A DNA stretch of 61,082 nt from the NCBI RefSeq assembly GCF_014197795.1, contig NZ_JACIGI010000022.1, positions 1-61,082 on the forward strand. The letters are read 5' to 3'. The DNA is from Roseospira goensis (lineage in GTDB: Bacteria > Pseudomonadota > Alphaproteobacteria > Rhodospirillales > Rhodospirillaceae). Below are positions 28,303-38,822 of the stretch, in pieces; the first letter of the stretch is position 1; the number at the start of each line of letters is the position of its first letter. The notes beneath the pieces are model-generated. The model ran no database searches. It saw only the letters and a program-made list of their open reading frames with translations, and had not been told where the DNA came from. The position numbers and the translations under genes are program-made.

Positions 28303-29186
28303 GTGATCCAGATCGAAGGCATCTCAAAGGCATTCGGTGGCCTGCAGGCGGTCGACTCGGTGCAGTTCACCGTCGAACGCGGCGGCATCACCGGTCTGAT
28401 CGGGCCCAACGGGGCCGGCAAGACGACCCTGTTCTCGATCCTGGCCGGATTCCTGACCGCCGATCAGGGCCGTGTGCTGCTGGACGGCGACGACGTCACC
28501 GGCCTGCCGCCGCATAAGCTGTTTCATCGCGGTCTGGTCCGCACCTTCCAGATTCCCAAGGAATTCTCCCGGATGTCGGTGCGGGAGAACCTGATGATCG
28601 TGCCGCCGGCGCAGTCGGGCGAACGGCTGTCCATGAGCTGGCTGCGCTGGGGCAAGGTCAAGCGGGAGGACCGCCGCATCGGGGAGAAGGTCGACGAGGT
28701 CCTGGATTTTCTCAACTTGACCCATGTGGCCGATGAACTGGCCGGCAACCTCTCCGGGGGGCAGAAGAAGCTGCTGGAGCTGGGCCGGACCATGATGATC
28801 GACGCCAAGGTCGTCCTGCTGGACGAGCCCGGCGCCGGCGTCAACCGCACCCTTCTGAACAACATCCGCGATGCCATCCGGCGGCTGAACCGGGATCGCG
28901 GCTACACCTTCTGTCTCATCGAGCACGACATGGACCTGATCGCCCAGCTCTGCGATCCCGTGGTGGTGATGGCGCAGGGCCAGGTGATCGCGCAGGGCAC
29001 CATGGACGAGGTGCGCGCCGATCCCCTGGTGCAGGACGCCTATCTCGGCGGCGGCGTCTCCGGCCGCGGCGTTTCGGCGATTACCGAGGCCGACGTCGCG
29101 CGCACCCGCGGCGCGGGCGGGCCCGGGGAGGAGGCCGGTGACGGGACGGACAACGGCACGGACAACGGCGAGGAGGAGTGGCGCCC

Positions 29187-29190
<4 letters not shown>
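28303..29190 (+). CDS. livG: Branched-chain amino acid-type ABC transporter ATPase LivG
   Basis: Nucleotide-binding subunit for a high-affinity branched-chain amino acid or related-solute importer. Walker A GPNGAGKTTLF is at about residues 37-47, signature NLSGGQKKLLELGR at 150, Walker B VVLLDEPGAGVN at 172, and switch His in IEHDMDLI. The GTG at 28303 is the start by family alignment. An unusual 40-residue acidic tail follows residue 255, with two DNGT-type repeats just before livF. Translation is coupled to livF by ATGA. Confidence 0.92.
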
Positions 29191-29891
<701 letters not shown>

Positions 29892-29897
29892 GCGGGC

Positions 29898-30758
29898 ATG
29901 ACCGAGTTCCTGCAGCTTGTGATCTACGGCGTGGTGCTGGGGAGCATCCTCACCCTGGGCGCCATCGGCGTGTCGCTGATCTACGGCATCCTGCGCTTCG
30001 CCCACTTCGCCCACGGCGACATCATGACCATGGGGGCCTACTTCGCGTTCGCCCTGGTCGTCGGGCTGGGCTTTCCGATCTGGGCCTCGGCGCCGTTCGC
30101 AGTGGTCGGCGGGGCGCTGCTGGCGATCGCCATCGACCAGACGGTCTACCGCCGATTGCGACGCGTCCAACCCATCATCCTGCTGATCTCGTCGTTCGGC
30201 ATCGCCATCGCCCTGCGCAGCGTCGTCCAGCTCATCTGGGGGCCGCACAATCAGGTCTATGCCAGCGGCATCCAGATGCCCTACCGCCTCGGCGATCTGG
30301 TCATCAAGCCGGACCACGTCTGGATCGTGCTGGGCGCGGTGGTACTGGTGACCGCCCTGCATCTGTTCCTGACCCGGACCAAGATGGGCAAGGCCATGCG
30401 CGCCATGAGCGACAACATGGACCTGGCGCTGGTCTCCGGCATCCCGTCGGAACGCGTCATCATGGTCACATGGGCGGTCGGCGGCGGCCTGGCCGCGGTG
30501 GCCGGGGTGTTTCTGGGCATGGACACCCGCCTGCATCCGGTCATGGGCTGGTCGCTCCTGCTGCCGGTGTTCGCCGCCGCGATCCTGGGTGGCATCGGGC
30601 GGCCCTACGGGGCGATCGCGGGGGGCATGGTGATCGGGCTGTCGATGGAGCTGTCGACCATGGTCATCAACCCGACCTACAAGCCGGCCGTCGCGTTCGC
30701 GCTGATGGTGCTGATGCTGGTTGTGCGGCCCCAGGGGCTCTTCAAGGGGAACGCGTGA
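29898..30758 (+). CDS. livH: Branched-chain amino acid-type ABC permease LivH
   Basis: An integral membrane permease with about eight hydrophobic segments over 286 aa. Family motifs include GVSLIYGILRFAHFAHGDIMTMGAY near residues 24-50, RVIMVTWAVGGGLAAVAG and the C-terminal RPYGAIAGGMVIGL. The stop overlaps the livM start (TGATG). The solute cannot be told from the permease alone; the family also moves urea, amides and aromatic acids. Confidence 0.92.
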   Translation: MTEFLQLVIYGVVLGSILTLGAIGVSLIYGILRFAHFAHGDIMTMGAYFAFALVVGLGFPIWASAPFAVVGGALLAIAIDQTVYRRLRRVQPIILLISSFGIAIALRSVVQLIWGPHNQVYASGIQMPYRLGDLVIKPDHVWIVLGAVVLVTALHLFLTRTKMGKAMRAMSDNMDLALVSGIPSERVIMVTWAVGGGLAAVAGVFLGMDTRLHPVMGWSLLLPVFAAAILGGIGRPYGAIAGGMVIGLSMELSTMVINPTYKPAVAFALMVLMLVVRPQGLFKGNA

Positions 30759-31693
30759 TGGAACTGGGCGGTCTTCTCACGTACGGCGTTTTCTTCCTGA
30801 CCCAGGCCGGCATCTACGCCGTCCTGGCCCTGGGCCTCAACGTCCAGTTCGGCCTGACCGGGCAGATCAACATCGGTGTGGCCGGCTTTTTCGCAGTCGG
30901 CGCCTATACCAGCGCGATCCTGACCACCAGTGTCACGCCGGCCCACCTGGGCGGCTTCGATCTGCCGTTCCTGGTCGGAATCGCGGGTGCCGTGGTGGCG
31001 TCCGGCATCGTGGCGGTCGGCATCGGCTGGGTGACCATGCGGCTGCGCTCGGACTATCTGGCCATCGCCACCATCGGCATCGCCGAGATCATCCGCCTGA
31101 CGCTCAAGAACGAGGACTGGCTGACCAACGGCGTGCGCGGCGTGCCCGGCATTCCGCGCCCGTTCGTCGAGACCCTGGGCACGGACCCGCTGATCTCCCT
31201 GGCGGTCATCCTCGCGTTCGTGCTGCTGGCCTACTGGCTGGTGGAGCGCGCCCGGGTCTCGCCCTGGGGGCGCGTGCTGCGGGCCATCCGCGAGAACGAG
31301 GACGGCGTCATGGCCGCCGGCAAGGATGTGGCGCGCTTCCGCCTGCAGGCGTTCGTGTTCGGCTCCGGGCTGATGGGGATGGCCGGCGGCCTGTATGCGC
31401 ACTTCATCGGGTTCATCAGCCCGGAGGCGTTCCTGCCGCTGTACGGCACGTTCCTGGTCTGGGTGATGTTGATCGCGGGCGGCGCCGGCAACAACCGGGG
31501 CGCCGTTCTGGGCGCCTTCGCCATCTGGATGCTGTGGTCGGCCACCCAGTTCATGACCGACGCCCTGGGCGCCGAGTATGCCACCCAGGCCGGCGCCTTG
31601 CGGGTGCTGTTGATCGGCGTACTGCTCCAGGTAATCCTGATCCTGCGACCGCAGGGCATCCTGCCGGAACACGGCCGCAAGGGCCGCCGCTGA
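30758..31693 (+). CDS. livM: Branched-chain amino acid-type ABC permease LivM
   Basis: The second permease, 311 aa, multiple membrane helices. Recognisable motifs are LGLNVQFGLTGQINIGVAGFFAVGAYTSAI, MRLRSDYLAIATIGIAEIIRL and the cytoplasmic loop ARVSPWGRVLRAIRENEDGVMAAGKDVARFRLQAFVFGSGLMGMAGGLYAHF. It ends 122 bp before the convergent bamE; dispersed repeat copy A lies in that gap and may end both transcripts. Confidence 0.93.
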   Translation: MELGGLLTYGVFFLTQAGIYAVLALGLNVQFGLTGQINIGVAGFFAVGAYTSAILTTSVTPAHLGGFDLPFLVGIAGAVVASGIVAVGIGWVTMRLRSDYLAIATIGIAEIIRLTLKNEDWLTNGVRGVPGIPRPFVETLGTDPLISLAVILAFVLLAYWLVERARVSPWGRVLRAIRENEDGVMAAGKDVARFRLQAFVFGSGLMGMAGGLYAHFIGFISPEAFLPLYGTFLVWVMLIAGGAGNNRGAVLGAFAIWMLWSATQFMTDALGAEYATQAGALRVLLIGVLLQVILILRPQGILPEHGRKGRR

Positions 31694-31720
31694 GGCGCGG
31701 CGGCCGGCCGCGCCCTACGA

Positions 31721-31818
31721 CCGATCGCGACACCCCGGACTCGCGGCGCGATTTCGGGGTGCCGCCATACTCGGCTGAGACTCATACATGGAGCGCGGCG
31801 TGATCGCGATCCGCGCTA
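31721..31818 (-). repeat. Dispersed stop-codon-linked palindromic repeat, copy A
   Basis: Read on the minus strand it begins at the bamE stop codon with TAGCGCGGATCGCGATCA, continues through CATGTATGAG and CAGCCG, and ends in the stem GGCACCCCG...CGGGGTGTC around GAAATC/CGCGAGT core sequence, then ATCGG. Copies B and C share the same order of blocks. Confidence 0.8.
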
Positions 31819-32310
31819 GAGTCCGTCGATGGTCTGGTTGAGGCCGCCTTCGCCGCCCTCGAACCGCCCCAGGTTGCCGAGAAGCTGTTCCAGAACGCTG
31901 AGTTCGTTGCCGAGCGTCGGTGTCTCGCGATCCACCACCTCGACCTCGCGCCCGTCGTCCAGGGTCAACTCGCGCACGTCGCTGACGCGGCCGTCGTCGC
32001 CGAACGAAATCGCGATCACGCGCCGCTCCAGCTCCTCGCGCTCGTAGATCGCGAACTGCTGCGTCTGGGCGCTGATGTAGTACCAGGTCTCGTCGTCGAA
32101 GGTCGCCGTCGTGGACGGCGTGCCCAGCAGCGCGGCCACCTCGGCGCGGCTTTGCTCGCCGGCCTGGATCTGGCTCAGCCGCTCCCGCGTCGGCTCGTTG
32201 CCGCGCGCGCTGATCTCCGGGGCACAGGCCCCGACGACGACGGCCAGGGCGAGGGCGGCGGCCACCCCGCGCGCCGGGCCGACTCGACGCGATCCCAGTC
32301 CGTTGAGCAT
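31816..32310 (-). CDS. bamE: Outer-membrane protein assembly factor BamE (SmpA/OmlA) lipoprotein
   Basis: A lipoprotein of the Bam complex that supports beta-barrel insertion. The signal LAVVVGAC gives a lipobox with C29 as the acylated residue. The SmpA/OmlA fold is seen in RLSQIQAGEQSRAEVAALLGTPSTTATFDDETWYYISAQTQ. 164 aa from the ATG at 32310; the upstream open frame is Arg-rich and excluded. The C-terminal 50 residues are more acidic and longer than in E. coli, as is common in alphaproteobacteria. Its TAG stop is the first triplet of repeat copy A. Confidence 0.88.
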   Translation of the reverse strand: MLNGLGSRRVGPARGVAAALALAVVVGACAPEISARGNEPTRERLSQIQAGEQSRAEVAALLGTPSTTATFDDETWYYISAQTQQFAIYEREELERRVIAISFGDDGRVSDVRELTLDDGREVEVVDRETPTLGNELSVLEQLLGNLGRFEGGEGGLNQTIDGL

Positions 32311-32349
32311 GGCTGACCCTCCCGAAAACCCCGCGGATCGCCGGTCTCT

Positions 32350-32378
32350 TTGCACCGGCCGGTACAGGCGCCTATATA
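32350..32378 (+). promoter_or_regulatory. Sigma-70-type promoter of the cytochrome bc1 chaperone gene
   Basis: TTGCAC (32350-32355), 17-bp spacer, TATATA (32373-32378), about 87 bp before the start at 32465, in the divergent gap with bamE. Confidence 0.6.
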
Positions 32379-32464
32379 GCACGCGGGCGGTGCGGAGAAA
32401 CAGCGCCGCCGGCGCCGTCGCGCCGCGATCGATCGACAGTGAAGTGAATGGATAACCTGACGTC

Positions 32465-33124
32465 ATGTTCGACACCCTGTTCGGCGCCCGTGCCCGGGCG
32501 CGCGCCCGTGACCGCGCCCAAGCCCGGGCCGTGGTGGAAAGCCTCTACGGCGAGGTGGTGCGGCGGGCGCGCCAGCCGGCGCTGTATCTGACCTGGGGCG
32601 TGCCGGACACCCTGGACGGCCGCTACGACATGCTGGTGCTGCACGCCTATGTGCTGTTCCGGCGCCTGGGAGCGCTGCGTCGCGAGGAGGCGGCGCGGAC
32701 CGGGCGGGACGAGGCGGAGACCGAGGCCGGCGGGCTGTCGCAGGCCGTGTTCGATCACATGCTGCGCGACCTGGACACGAACCTGCGTGAGGCGGGGGTG
32801 AGCGACATGCGCATCGGCTCGCGCATGAAGAAGCTGACCAAGGGCTTTTACGGGCGCGTCGGCGGCTATGACACGGCCCTTGCGGCCGGCGACGAGGCCG
32901 CGCTGCGCGATGCGCTGGACCGCAACGTTTTCCAGAAGAGCACCGCGCCGCCGGAGGGTCTGGCCGCGCTGGCGGATTATGTGCATGCCCTGGTGGCGGC
33001 GTCCGAGACCTGGACGTGGGACGATCTGTCGCATGGCGTGATCCGGTTCCCGGAGCTGCCGGCGGCGGCCGCGCCGTCCGCGCCGGCCGCCCGGAACGCG
33101 GGGACGGCGGAGACCCCGGCATGA
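32465..33124 (+). CDS. Ubiquinol-cytochrome c chaperone family protein (CBP3-like), 219 aa
   Basis: Relative of mitochondrial Cbp3/UQCC1, which helps cytochrome b assembly in complex III. Family features are the opening FDTLFG followed by a basic helix, ALYLTWGVPDTLDGRYDMLVLHAYVLFRRL, and SDMRIGSRMKKLTKGFYGRVGGYD. The last 25 residues are Ala/Pro-rich. The stop overlaps the next start (ATGA). The pairing with a DUF177 gene and rpmF is a common alphaproteobacterial order. Confidence 0.88.
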   Translation: MFDTLFGARARARARDRAQARAVVESLYGEVVRRARQPALYLTWGVPDTLDGRYDMLVLHAYVLFRRLGALRREEAARTGRDEAETEAGGLSQAVFDHMLRDLDTNLREAGVSDMRIGSRMKKLTKGFYGRVGGYDTALAAGDEAALRDALDRNVFQKSTAPPEGLAALADYVHALVAASETWTWDDLSHGVIRFPELPAAAAPSAPAARNAGTAETPA

Positions 33125-33690
33125 CGGCGGGGCCGGTGGCGGAATTCGCGCGTCCCGTCGTGGCGGACCAGATCACGCCCGAGGGCCGCGTCCTCACTCT
33201 GGACGCCACCGAGGCCGAGCGGGCGGCCCTGGCCCAGCGGTTCGGGCTGGACGCGTTGGACCGGCTGGTGGCCGAACTGACGGTGCGCCGGCTGGGCGCT
33301 CGGCGCGGGGCAACGCGGCTGGAGGTAGCCGGCCGGCTGGAGGCCGACGTGGGTCAGACCTGCGTGGTGACGCTGGCGCCGCTGCATCGCCGGATCGAGG
33401 AAGCCGTGCGTCAGCGCTACTCCGACGAGGACGACGCGACGCCCGGGGCGGTGGACATTGATGCCGGGGAGGGCGATCTGGAAGAGCCCCCCGGGCCGAT
33501 CGTCGGCGGGGTCATTGACGTGGGGGAACTGCTGGCGGAAACGCTGGGCCTGGCGATCGACCCGCATCCGCGGGCGCCGGATGCCACCTTCGAGGCGACG
33601 GCCGTCCCGCCCGAGCCGATCCCGGAAACGCCGGCCCCGAAGCCGTTCGCGGCGCTGGCGGCTCTGAAGCGCGGCGCCGACGAGTCCTGA
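33121..33690 (+). CDS. DUF177 (YceD-like) protein, 189 aa
   Basis: The family stands before rpmF in most bacteria and is linked to 23S rRNA processing or accumulation in E. coli and plants. The typical core is LEVAGRLEADVGQTCVVTLAPLHRRIEEAVRQRY followed by an acidic stretch and GGVIDVGELLAETLGLAIDPHPRAP. The start at 33121 is set by the ATGA overlap. The normally conserved two C-terminal cysteines of some relatives are absent; C near residue 80 remains. Confidence 0.87.
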   Translation: MTAGPVAEFARPVVADQITPEGRVLTLDATEAERAALAQRFGLDALDRLVAELTVRRLGARRGATRLEVAGRLEADVGQTCVVTLAPLHRRIEEAVRQRYSDEDDATPGAVDIDAGEGDLEEPPGPIVGGVIDVGELLAETLGLAIDPHPRAPDATFEATAVPPEPIPETPAPKPFAALAALKRGADES

Positions 33691-34074
33691 CGGTCCGCTG
33701 GCCCGCGTCCGGCCGGGCCGGATCGGGCGCTGGTCCTCCACGGGGTGACGCGGCCCGGCCCGCCCCCTATCTAAGAGGAGGGCGCGGGGGCCGCCGGCCA
33801 GCGCCGCTCGGCCGACGCGGAAAAAGCGACGTGGAAAAAGCATCGGCGGGCCGGATCCCGTCGCTTGCGGGCGCATCGGAATTCCGCTACACAAACGCGC
33901 TCGCGCCTGGGGCCGCCGCGACGGCCCGCGACCCGCGGCGAATTCCACTCGTGGCGAGTCCCCGATGCGCGTCGCCGCGGCGACGCGCCGTGCCGGGGCT
34001 ACCGCCTGTCGGTGGCCGTGCGGCCGGCGGCTTCCATCCCAGGCCCTCGCAGCCCAGAAACGTGGACAAGTCCA
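33691..34074. other. Intergenic region upstream of rpmF
   Basis: No gene is seen. It holds a likely promoter at 33865-33893 for the rpmF-plsX-fabH run, and GC-rich sequence with no clear terminator after the DUF177 gene. Confidence 0.5.
33865..33893 (+). promoter_or_regulatory. Putative sigma-70 promoter of rpmF-plsX-fabH
   Basis: TTGCGG (33865-33870), 17-bp spacer, TACACA (33888-33893). The leader to rpmF would be about 175 nt, long enough for leader control. Confidence 0.4.
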
Positions 34075-34257
34075 ATGGCGGTTCCCAAGAGTAAAGTCTC
34101 CAAGTCCCGGCGCAACATGCGCCGCGCTCATCACGCCCTCACCAACGGCCCGTACAACGAGTGCGCGAACTGCGGTGAGCTGAAGCGACCGCATCATGTG
34201 TGCGCGCACTGCGGCCACTACGATGGCCGCGAGGTCGTCAACCCCGAAGCGGCTTGA
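34075..34257 (+). CDS. rpmF: 50S ribosomal protein L32
   Basis: A 60-residue basic ribosomal protein with [20 protein letters not shown] at the N-terminus. It is the zinc-ribbon form: C30, C33, C43 and C46 (CANC...CAHC). It precedes plsX as in most bacteria, linking ribosome and lipid synthesis. The start at 34075 is the family start. Confidence 0.97.
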   Translation: MAVPKSKVSKSRRNMRRAHHALTNGPYNECANCGELKRPHHVCAHCGHYDGREVVNPEAA

Positions 34258-34326
34258 TAGAGTGATGGCAGGGGGGCCGTCCGATCCGGGCGGCAACACA
34301 CCCGACACCGGTGAAATGGGGTCCTC

Positions 34327-35388
34327 GTGAGCGCACGCCTCACCCTTTCCCTTGATGCCATGGGCGGCGACCGCGCCCCCGAAATGGTGCTGAAAGGGAT
34401 TCAGATCGCCCGCAAGCGGCATCCACAGGCGCACTTCCTGCTCTTCGGGGACGAGGCCGCGCTGGGGCCGAGTCTGAAACGCGAGCGCGACCTGGCGGCG
34501 GTCTGCGAGGTGCGCCACACCGACGGCGTGGTTGGCAACGACGAGAAGCCATCCCAGGCGTTGCGCCGGGGCCGTGACAGCAGCCTCTGGCAGGCAATCC
34601 AGGCCGTCAAGAGCGGCGAGGCGGCCGGCGTGGTGTCGGCCGGCAACACCGGCGCCTTCATGGCCATGGCGAAGCTGGCGCTGCGGACGCTGCCGGGGAT
34701 CGACCGCCCCGCGATTGCGGCCCTGATGCCGACCTTGCGGGGCGACTGCGTGATGCTTGACCTCGGCGCCAATGCCGAGTGCGATGCCGACAACCTGGTG
34801 CAGTTCGCCATCATGGGCGAAGTGTTCGGGCGGACCGTCCTGGGCCTGAGCAACCCCACCATCGGGTTGCTCAACATCGGCACCGAGGATCAGAAGGGCA
34901 CGGACACGCTCCGCCAGGCGTCGGCGCTCCTGCGCGACAGCACCCTGCCCATCCGGTTCCAGGGGTTCGTCGAGGGCGACGACATCGGCAAGGGCACGGT
35001 CGATATCGTGGTGACCGACGGCTTCACCGGCAATGTGGCCCTGAAGGCCATCGAGGGGACATCAAAGCTGTATACCTCGTTCATTCGCGGGGCCTTCGAG
35101 AGTTCGATCCTGAGTCGGATCGGCTACTTTCTGGCACGGCCGTCCCTGAACAAGGTGCGGGTGCGCACCGATCCGCGCCGCTACAACGGCGCCATGTTCC
35201 TGGGCCTTAACGGCATCGCCGTGAAGTCCCATGGCGGCACCGACGCGCTCGGCTTTGCCAACGCCGTGGGGGTGGCGGTCGATCTGGTGACTCACGGCTT
35301 CAACGACACCATCAAGGGCGAGTTCATGAAGGTCCAGCGGGCCTCGGGGCTCGACCTGAAGGGACTTGAACGGGCGGCGAACGGCTGA
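34327..35388 (+). CDS. plsX: Phosphate acyltransferase PlsX
   Basis: It makes acyl-phosphate from acyl-ACP, the first step of phospholipid synthesis in bacteria using PlsY. The family start [46 protein letters not shown] and [15 protein letters not shown] are all present. 353 aa with a GTG start at 34327. It overlaps fabH as TGATG, so the two are translationally coupled. Confidence 0.96.
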   Translation: MSARLTLSLDAMGGDRAPEMVLKGIQIARKRHPQAHFLLFGDEAALGPSLKRERDLAAVCEVRHTDGVVGNDEKPSQALRRGRDSSLWQAIQAVKSGEAAGVVSAGNTGAFMAMAKLALRTLPGIDRPAIAALMPTLRGDCVMLDLGANAECDADNLVQFAIMGEVFGRTVLGLSNPTIGLLNIGTEDQKGTDTLRQASALLRDSTLPIRFQGFVEGDDIGKGTVDIVVTDGFTGNVALKAIEGTSKLYTSFIRGAFESSILSRIGYFLARPSLNKVRVRTDPRRYNGAMFLGLNGIAVKSHGGTDALGFANAVGVAVDLVTHGFNDTIKGEFMKVQRASGLDLKGLERAANG

Positions 35389-36362
35389 TGGTCACGCGGT
35401 CCGTGCTCGTCGGGACCGGGTCCTATCTGCCGGCCCGGGTGGTCACCAATGACGACCTGTCGCATCGGGTCGACACCAGCGACGCGTGGATCCGTGACCG
35501 GTCGGGCATCGCCGAGCGGCGGATCGCCGCCGAGGGCGAGGTGACGTCGGATCTGGCGATCGCCGCGGCCCGCCACGCGCTGGCCGGGACGGACGTCGCG
35601 CCGGACGCGCTCGACCTGATCGTCGTCGCCACCGCGACCCCCGACCACACCTTTCCGGCCACCGCCACCAAGGTGCAGACGGCGCTGGGCGCCCATGGCT
35701 GCATCGCCTTCGACATTCAGGCGGTGTGCACCGGCTTCATCTATGCGCTGGCCACGGCGGATGCGTTCATCCGGGCCGGTCAGGTCCGGACCGCGCTGGT
35801 CATCGGCGCCGAGACCTTCTCCCGCATTCTCGACTGGGAGGACCGCGCGACCTGTGTCCTGTTCGGCGATGGCGCCGGGGCGGTGGTGCTGCGTGCGGGG
35901 GAGGGGCGCGGCGACGCCGGCGACCAGGGCATCCTGTCCTCGCATCTGCATGCCGACGGGCGCCAGCACGACCTTCTCTATGTCGATGGGGGGCCGTCCT
36001 CGACCCAGACCACCGGGCACCTGCGCATGCAGGGGCGCGAGGTGTTTCGCCACGCGGTCGTGAACATGGCGCAGGTGGTGGACGAGGCCCTGGCGGCCAA
36101 TGGCCTGACGGTGGATGATATCGACTGGCTGGTGCCGCACCAGGCCAACCAGCGCATCCTGGACAGTACCGCCCGCAAGATCGGACTGCCGGCCGAGCGG
36201 GTGGTCTCGACGGTGGCCCGCCACGCCAACACGTCGGCCGCGTCGGTCCCGCTGGCGTTGGACGAGGCGGTGCGGGACGGCCGCATCCGGCCCGGTCATC
36301 TGGTCCTGCTCGAAGGCATGGGCGGTGGCTTCACCTGGGGCTCCGTGCTCGTGCGGGTGTAG
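35388..36362 (+). CDS. fabH: 3-oxoacyl-ACP synthase III
   Basis: It starts fatty-acid chains by condensing acetyl-CoA with malonyl-ACP. The catalytic triad is visible: C114 in [11 protein letters not shown]251 in VPHQANQRI and N281 in [13 protein letters not shown]. The C-terminal [13 protein letters not shown] is typical. 324 aa, normal. Coupled to plsX. Confidence 0.97.
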   Translation: MVTRSVLVGTGSYLPARVVTNDDLSHRVDTSDAWIRDRSGIAERRIAAEGEVTSDLAIAAARHALAGTDVAPDALDLIVVATATPDHTFPATATKVQTALGAHGCIAFDIQAVCTGFIYALATADAFIRAGQVRTALVIGAETFSRILDWEDRATCVLFGDGAGAVVLRAGEGRGDAGDQGILSSHLHADGRQHDLLYVDGGPSSTQTTGHLRMQGREVFRHAVVNMAQVVDEALAANGLTVDDIDWLVPHQANQRILDSTARKIGLPAERVVSTVARHANTSAASVPLALDEAVRDGRIRPGHLVLLEGMGGGFTWGSVLVRV

Positions 36363-36419
36363 GGGGCCGCGGAACCGGCTTCCATACCGGTTTAATCTCT
36401 TCCCCACAAATCCCTGATA

Positions 36420-36448
36420 TTGACGGCTTTCCGGCGAGCCGGTACTCT
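36420..36448 (+). promoter_or_regulatory. Putative sigma-70 promoter of ihfA
   Basis: TTGACG (36420-36425), 17-bp spacer, TACTCT (36443-36448), about 190 bp before ihfA. Confidence 0.5.
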
Positions 36449-36639
36449 TTCCGTCCATGCGGGCTTTTCGGGGTCCGCCCGGCGCGCGGCGGCCTGTGTC
36501 TCGGCCCCGTGGCGCCACAGGGTGCGATCTCCGGCCGTGGACGAGCGCGGTCGCGGGTGACGCGATCGGGGGTGCGGCGGCGCCGCGGGAGCCCCGGAGT
36601 GGACGGGATGTCTCGGACGAACACGAGGGGTCGGAGGTC

Positions 36640-36957
36640 ATGAGCGGGCAAACCATCACGCGGTCGCAGCTCAGCGAAGCGGTCTATCAGGAGGTTGGGC
36701 TGTCACGGAACGAGTCGGCGGACCTGCTCGAATCCGTTTTGGAGGAGATGTCCCAGGCCCTGGCGCGCGGCGAGACGGTGAAGATCTCCTCGTTCGGCAG
36801 CTTCTCGGTGCGCGAGAAGGGCCAGCGCATCGGCCGCAACCCCAAGACCGGCGAGGAAGTGCCCATCATGCCCCGCAAGGTCCTGGTGTTCCGGCCCTCG
36901 CAACTGCTGAAGAACCGCATCAACAAGGCCGCGTCCGACGGCTCCGGGAGCGCCTGA
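36640..36957 (+). CDS. ihfA: Integration host factor subunit alpha
   Basis: A DNA-bending HU/IHF-fold protein, 105 aa. It has [51 protein letters not shown] with the minor-groove proline P69, and a VVFR-like [10 protein letters not shown]. The start at 36640 follows GGAGG. The alpha assignment follows the gene order fabH-ihfA-merR common in alphaproteobacteria. The protein is relevant here because an IHF-like site lies in the nifE promoter region. Confidence 0.94.
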   Translation: MSGQTITRSQLSEAVYQEVGLSRNESADLLESVLEEMSQALARGETVKISSFGSFSVREKGQRIGRNPKTGEEVPIMPRKVLVFRPSQLLKNRINKAASDGSGSA

Positions 36958-37631
36958 TGGGCGGCGCCGGCACGCCGGAACGAAAGGAGAAGGCCGTGGC
37001 GGAAGGCCAGGCCCGGGACAATGGCGGGCGGCGGTCCAGGAAGTCGGATGCCGCCTTCCGCACCATCAGCGAGGTGGCGACCGAACTGGACGTGCCGCAG
37101 CACGTGCTCCGGTTCTGGGAGACCAAGTTCTCGCAGATCCGTCCCATGAAGCGTGGCGGCGGCCGGCGCTACTACCGGCCCGAGGACGTGGTCCTGCTGA
37201 CCACGTTGCGCGATCTCCTGTACCGCGAAGGCTATACCATCAAGGGCGTGCAGAAGCTGTTGCGGGACAACGGCGCCAAGGCCCTGGTCAACACCGTCAA
37301 GGAGCGCCAGGAGCGGTCCGAGGGCGGCACCGTCGGTCCGGTGGGGCTGGCGCTGGCGGAAAGCCGCGCCAGCGAGGACACCGGGACGGCTGCGGAGGGC
37401 GACGAGGCCGAGGCCCTCACGCCGGAGTCGCCAGACGCCGGGATGGTGGCCCCCGAAGAGCCCAGGGCCGAGGCGGAGGCGACACCCGCTACACCCGCGG
37501 CAACGGGCCTGACACCGGCGCAACGGGCCGAACTGACGGCCATCGCGGACGACCTGGCGGCGCTGCGCGGCCTGCTGACGCAGGCCCTTGAGGCGACCCG
37601 TCCGCCGTCGGCCCCCCCGGACAGCGCCTGA
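36957..37631 (+). CDS. MerR-family transcriptional regulator, 224 aa
   Basis: The winged HTH is at about residues 36-100: [48 protein letters not shown], then [12 protein letters not shown]. The C-terminal 120 residues are Ala/Glu-rich with no effector domain. The ATG at 36957 overlaps the ihfA stop, but an in-frame GTG at 36996, with AAAGGAGA just before it, may be the true start. From memory, this gene follows ihfA across alphaproteobacteria; its targets are unknown. Confidence 0.88.
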   Translation: MGGAGTPERKEKAVAEGQARDNGGRRSRKSDAAFRTISEVATELDVPQHVLRFWETKFSQIRPMKRGGGRRYYRPEDVVLLTTLRDLLYREGYTIKGVQKLLRDNGAKALVNTVKERQERSEGGTVGPVGLALAESRASEDTGTAAEGDEAEALTPESPDAGMVAPEEPRAEAEATPATPAATGLTPAQRAELTAIADDLAALRGLLTQALEATRPPSAPPDSA

Positions 37632-37709
37632 TCGCGCCCGGGCCCATGCGTGGCATCGGAGTCTCGCCCCGGGCCCGGCGCCGGGGCGGTCTCCATAACC
37701 TCCCTCCGA

Positions 37710-38588
37710 CTACTCCGCCAGCGGCTGGCCCAGGCGGCCGGCGAGATCCTGGATGAACTGCCAGGCCACGCGTCCCGAGCGGCTGCCCCGGCTGGTGGCC
37801 CACTGGATGGCCTCGCGCCGCAGCGTCTCGTCGTCGACGGTCAGGCCGTGGTGGCGGACGTAGCCCCGCACGATCTCCACGAACGTGGCCTGATCCACGT
37901 TGTGGAAGCCCAGCCATAGGCCGAAGCGGTCCGACAGCGACACCTTCTCCTCCACCGCTTCACCGGCGTGCAGGGCGGTGGACTGCTCGTTCTCGACCAT
38001 CTCCCGCGCCAGCAGGTGACGCCGGTTCGAGGTGGCATAGAACAGGACGTTGGCCGGGCGCCCCTCGATGCCGCCTTCGAGCAGGGCCTTCAGGGACTTG
38101 TAGCTGGTGTCGTCGCCATCGAACGACAGGTCGTCGCAGAACAGCAGGCAGCGCCGCCCGCTGCCGCGCAGGATGGCCAGCAGGCGGGGCAGGGTGGGAA
38201 TGTCCTCGCGGTGGATTTCCACCAGCGCCAGACGGGCGTCTGGCAACGCCTCGGCGACGGCCGCATGCACCGCCTTGACCAGCGAACTCTTGCCGGTCCC
38301 GCGCGCGCCCCACAGCAGGGCGTTGTTGGCTGGCAGGCCGCGCGCGAAGCGCCGGGTGTTCTCGGCGAGGGTGTCGATCTGGCGGTCGATCCCGCGCAGC
38401 AGACCGAGCGGGATCCGGTTCACCGCCGCCACCGGTTCCAGCCACTCGCGGTCGGCGTGCCAGACAAAGGCGTCGGCGGCGTCCAGGTCGGGCTCGGGGC
38501 GCGCCGGGGGCGCCAGGCGGTCCAGGCTGTCGGCGATGCGGGTCAGGGCCTGCGCGACGGTGACGAGGGTGGCATCCTGTTCGGGCAT
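37710..38588 (-). CDS. DUF815-family AAA ATPase, 292 aa
   Basis: The P-loop is LLWGARGTGKSSLVKAV at about residue 94; Walker B is CLLFCDDLSFD near 153. YKSLKALLEGGIEGRPANVLFYATSNRRHLL and the C-terminal WQFIQDLAG are family marks. The start MPEQDATLV at 38588 is chosen over an upstream frame that is not conserved-looking. The function of DUF815 is unknown; the fold is DnaA/AAA-like. It is divergent from yajC. Confidence 0.85.
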   Translation of the reverse strand: MPEQDATLVTVAQALTRIADSLDRLAPPARPEPDLDAADAFVWHADREWLEPVAAVNRIPLGLLRGIDRQIDTLAENTRRFARGLPANNALLWGARGTGKSSLVKAVHAAVAEALPDARLALVEIHREDIPTLPRLLAILRGSGRRCLLFCDDLSFDGDDTSYKSLKALLEGGIEGRPANVLFYATSNRRHLLAREMVENEQSTALHAGEAVEEKVSLSDRFGLWLGFHNVDQATFVEIVRGYVRHHGLTVDDETLRREAIQWATSRGSRSGRVAWQFIQDLAGRLGQPLAE

Positions 38589-38711
38589 GGGCAGCGCGAA
38601 GCTCCGGCATGGGGGGTCGACGGTGGCGCGCACCATACCATGGCCTCCCGGGCCAGCAAGGCGGTGCCCTTCGGCAGCGCCCGCCCGGCATGCCGTTTTG
38701 TGCGGCTGCGT

Positions 38712-38739
38712 TTGCAACGGGGGCGCGGATGGGTATAGT
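38712..38739 (+). promoter_or_regulatory. Sigma-70-type promoter of yajC-secDF
   Basis: TTGCAA (38712-38717), 16-bp spacer, TATAGT (38734-38739), 83 bp before yajC. Confidence 0.6.
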
Positions 38740-38822
38740 CCGGGCTCCTACGACAGGGCGGCCGGGCCGACGCTCTCATGGCCCGCCGCTTCGGCGACTC
38801 ACCGCATGCAAGGAGCGCGCGG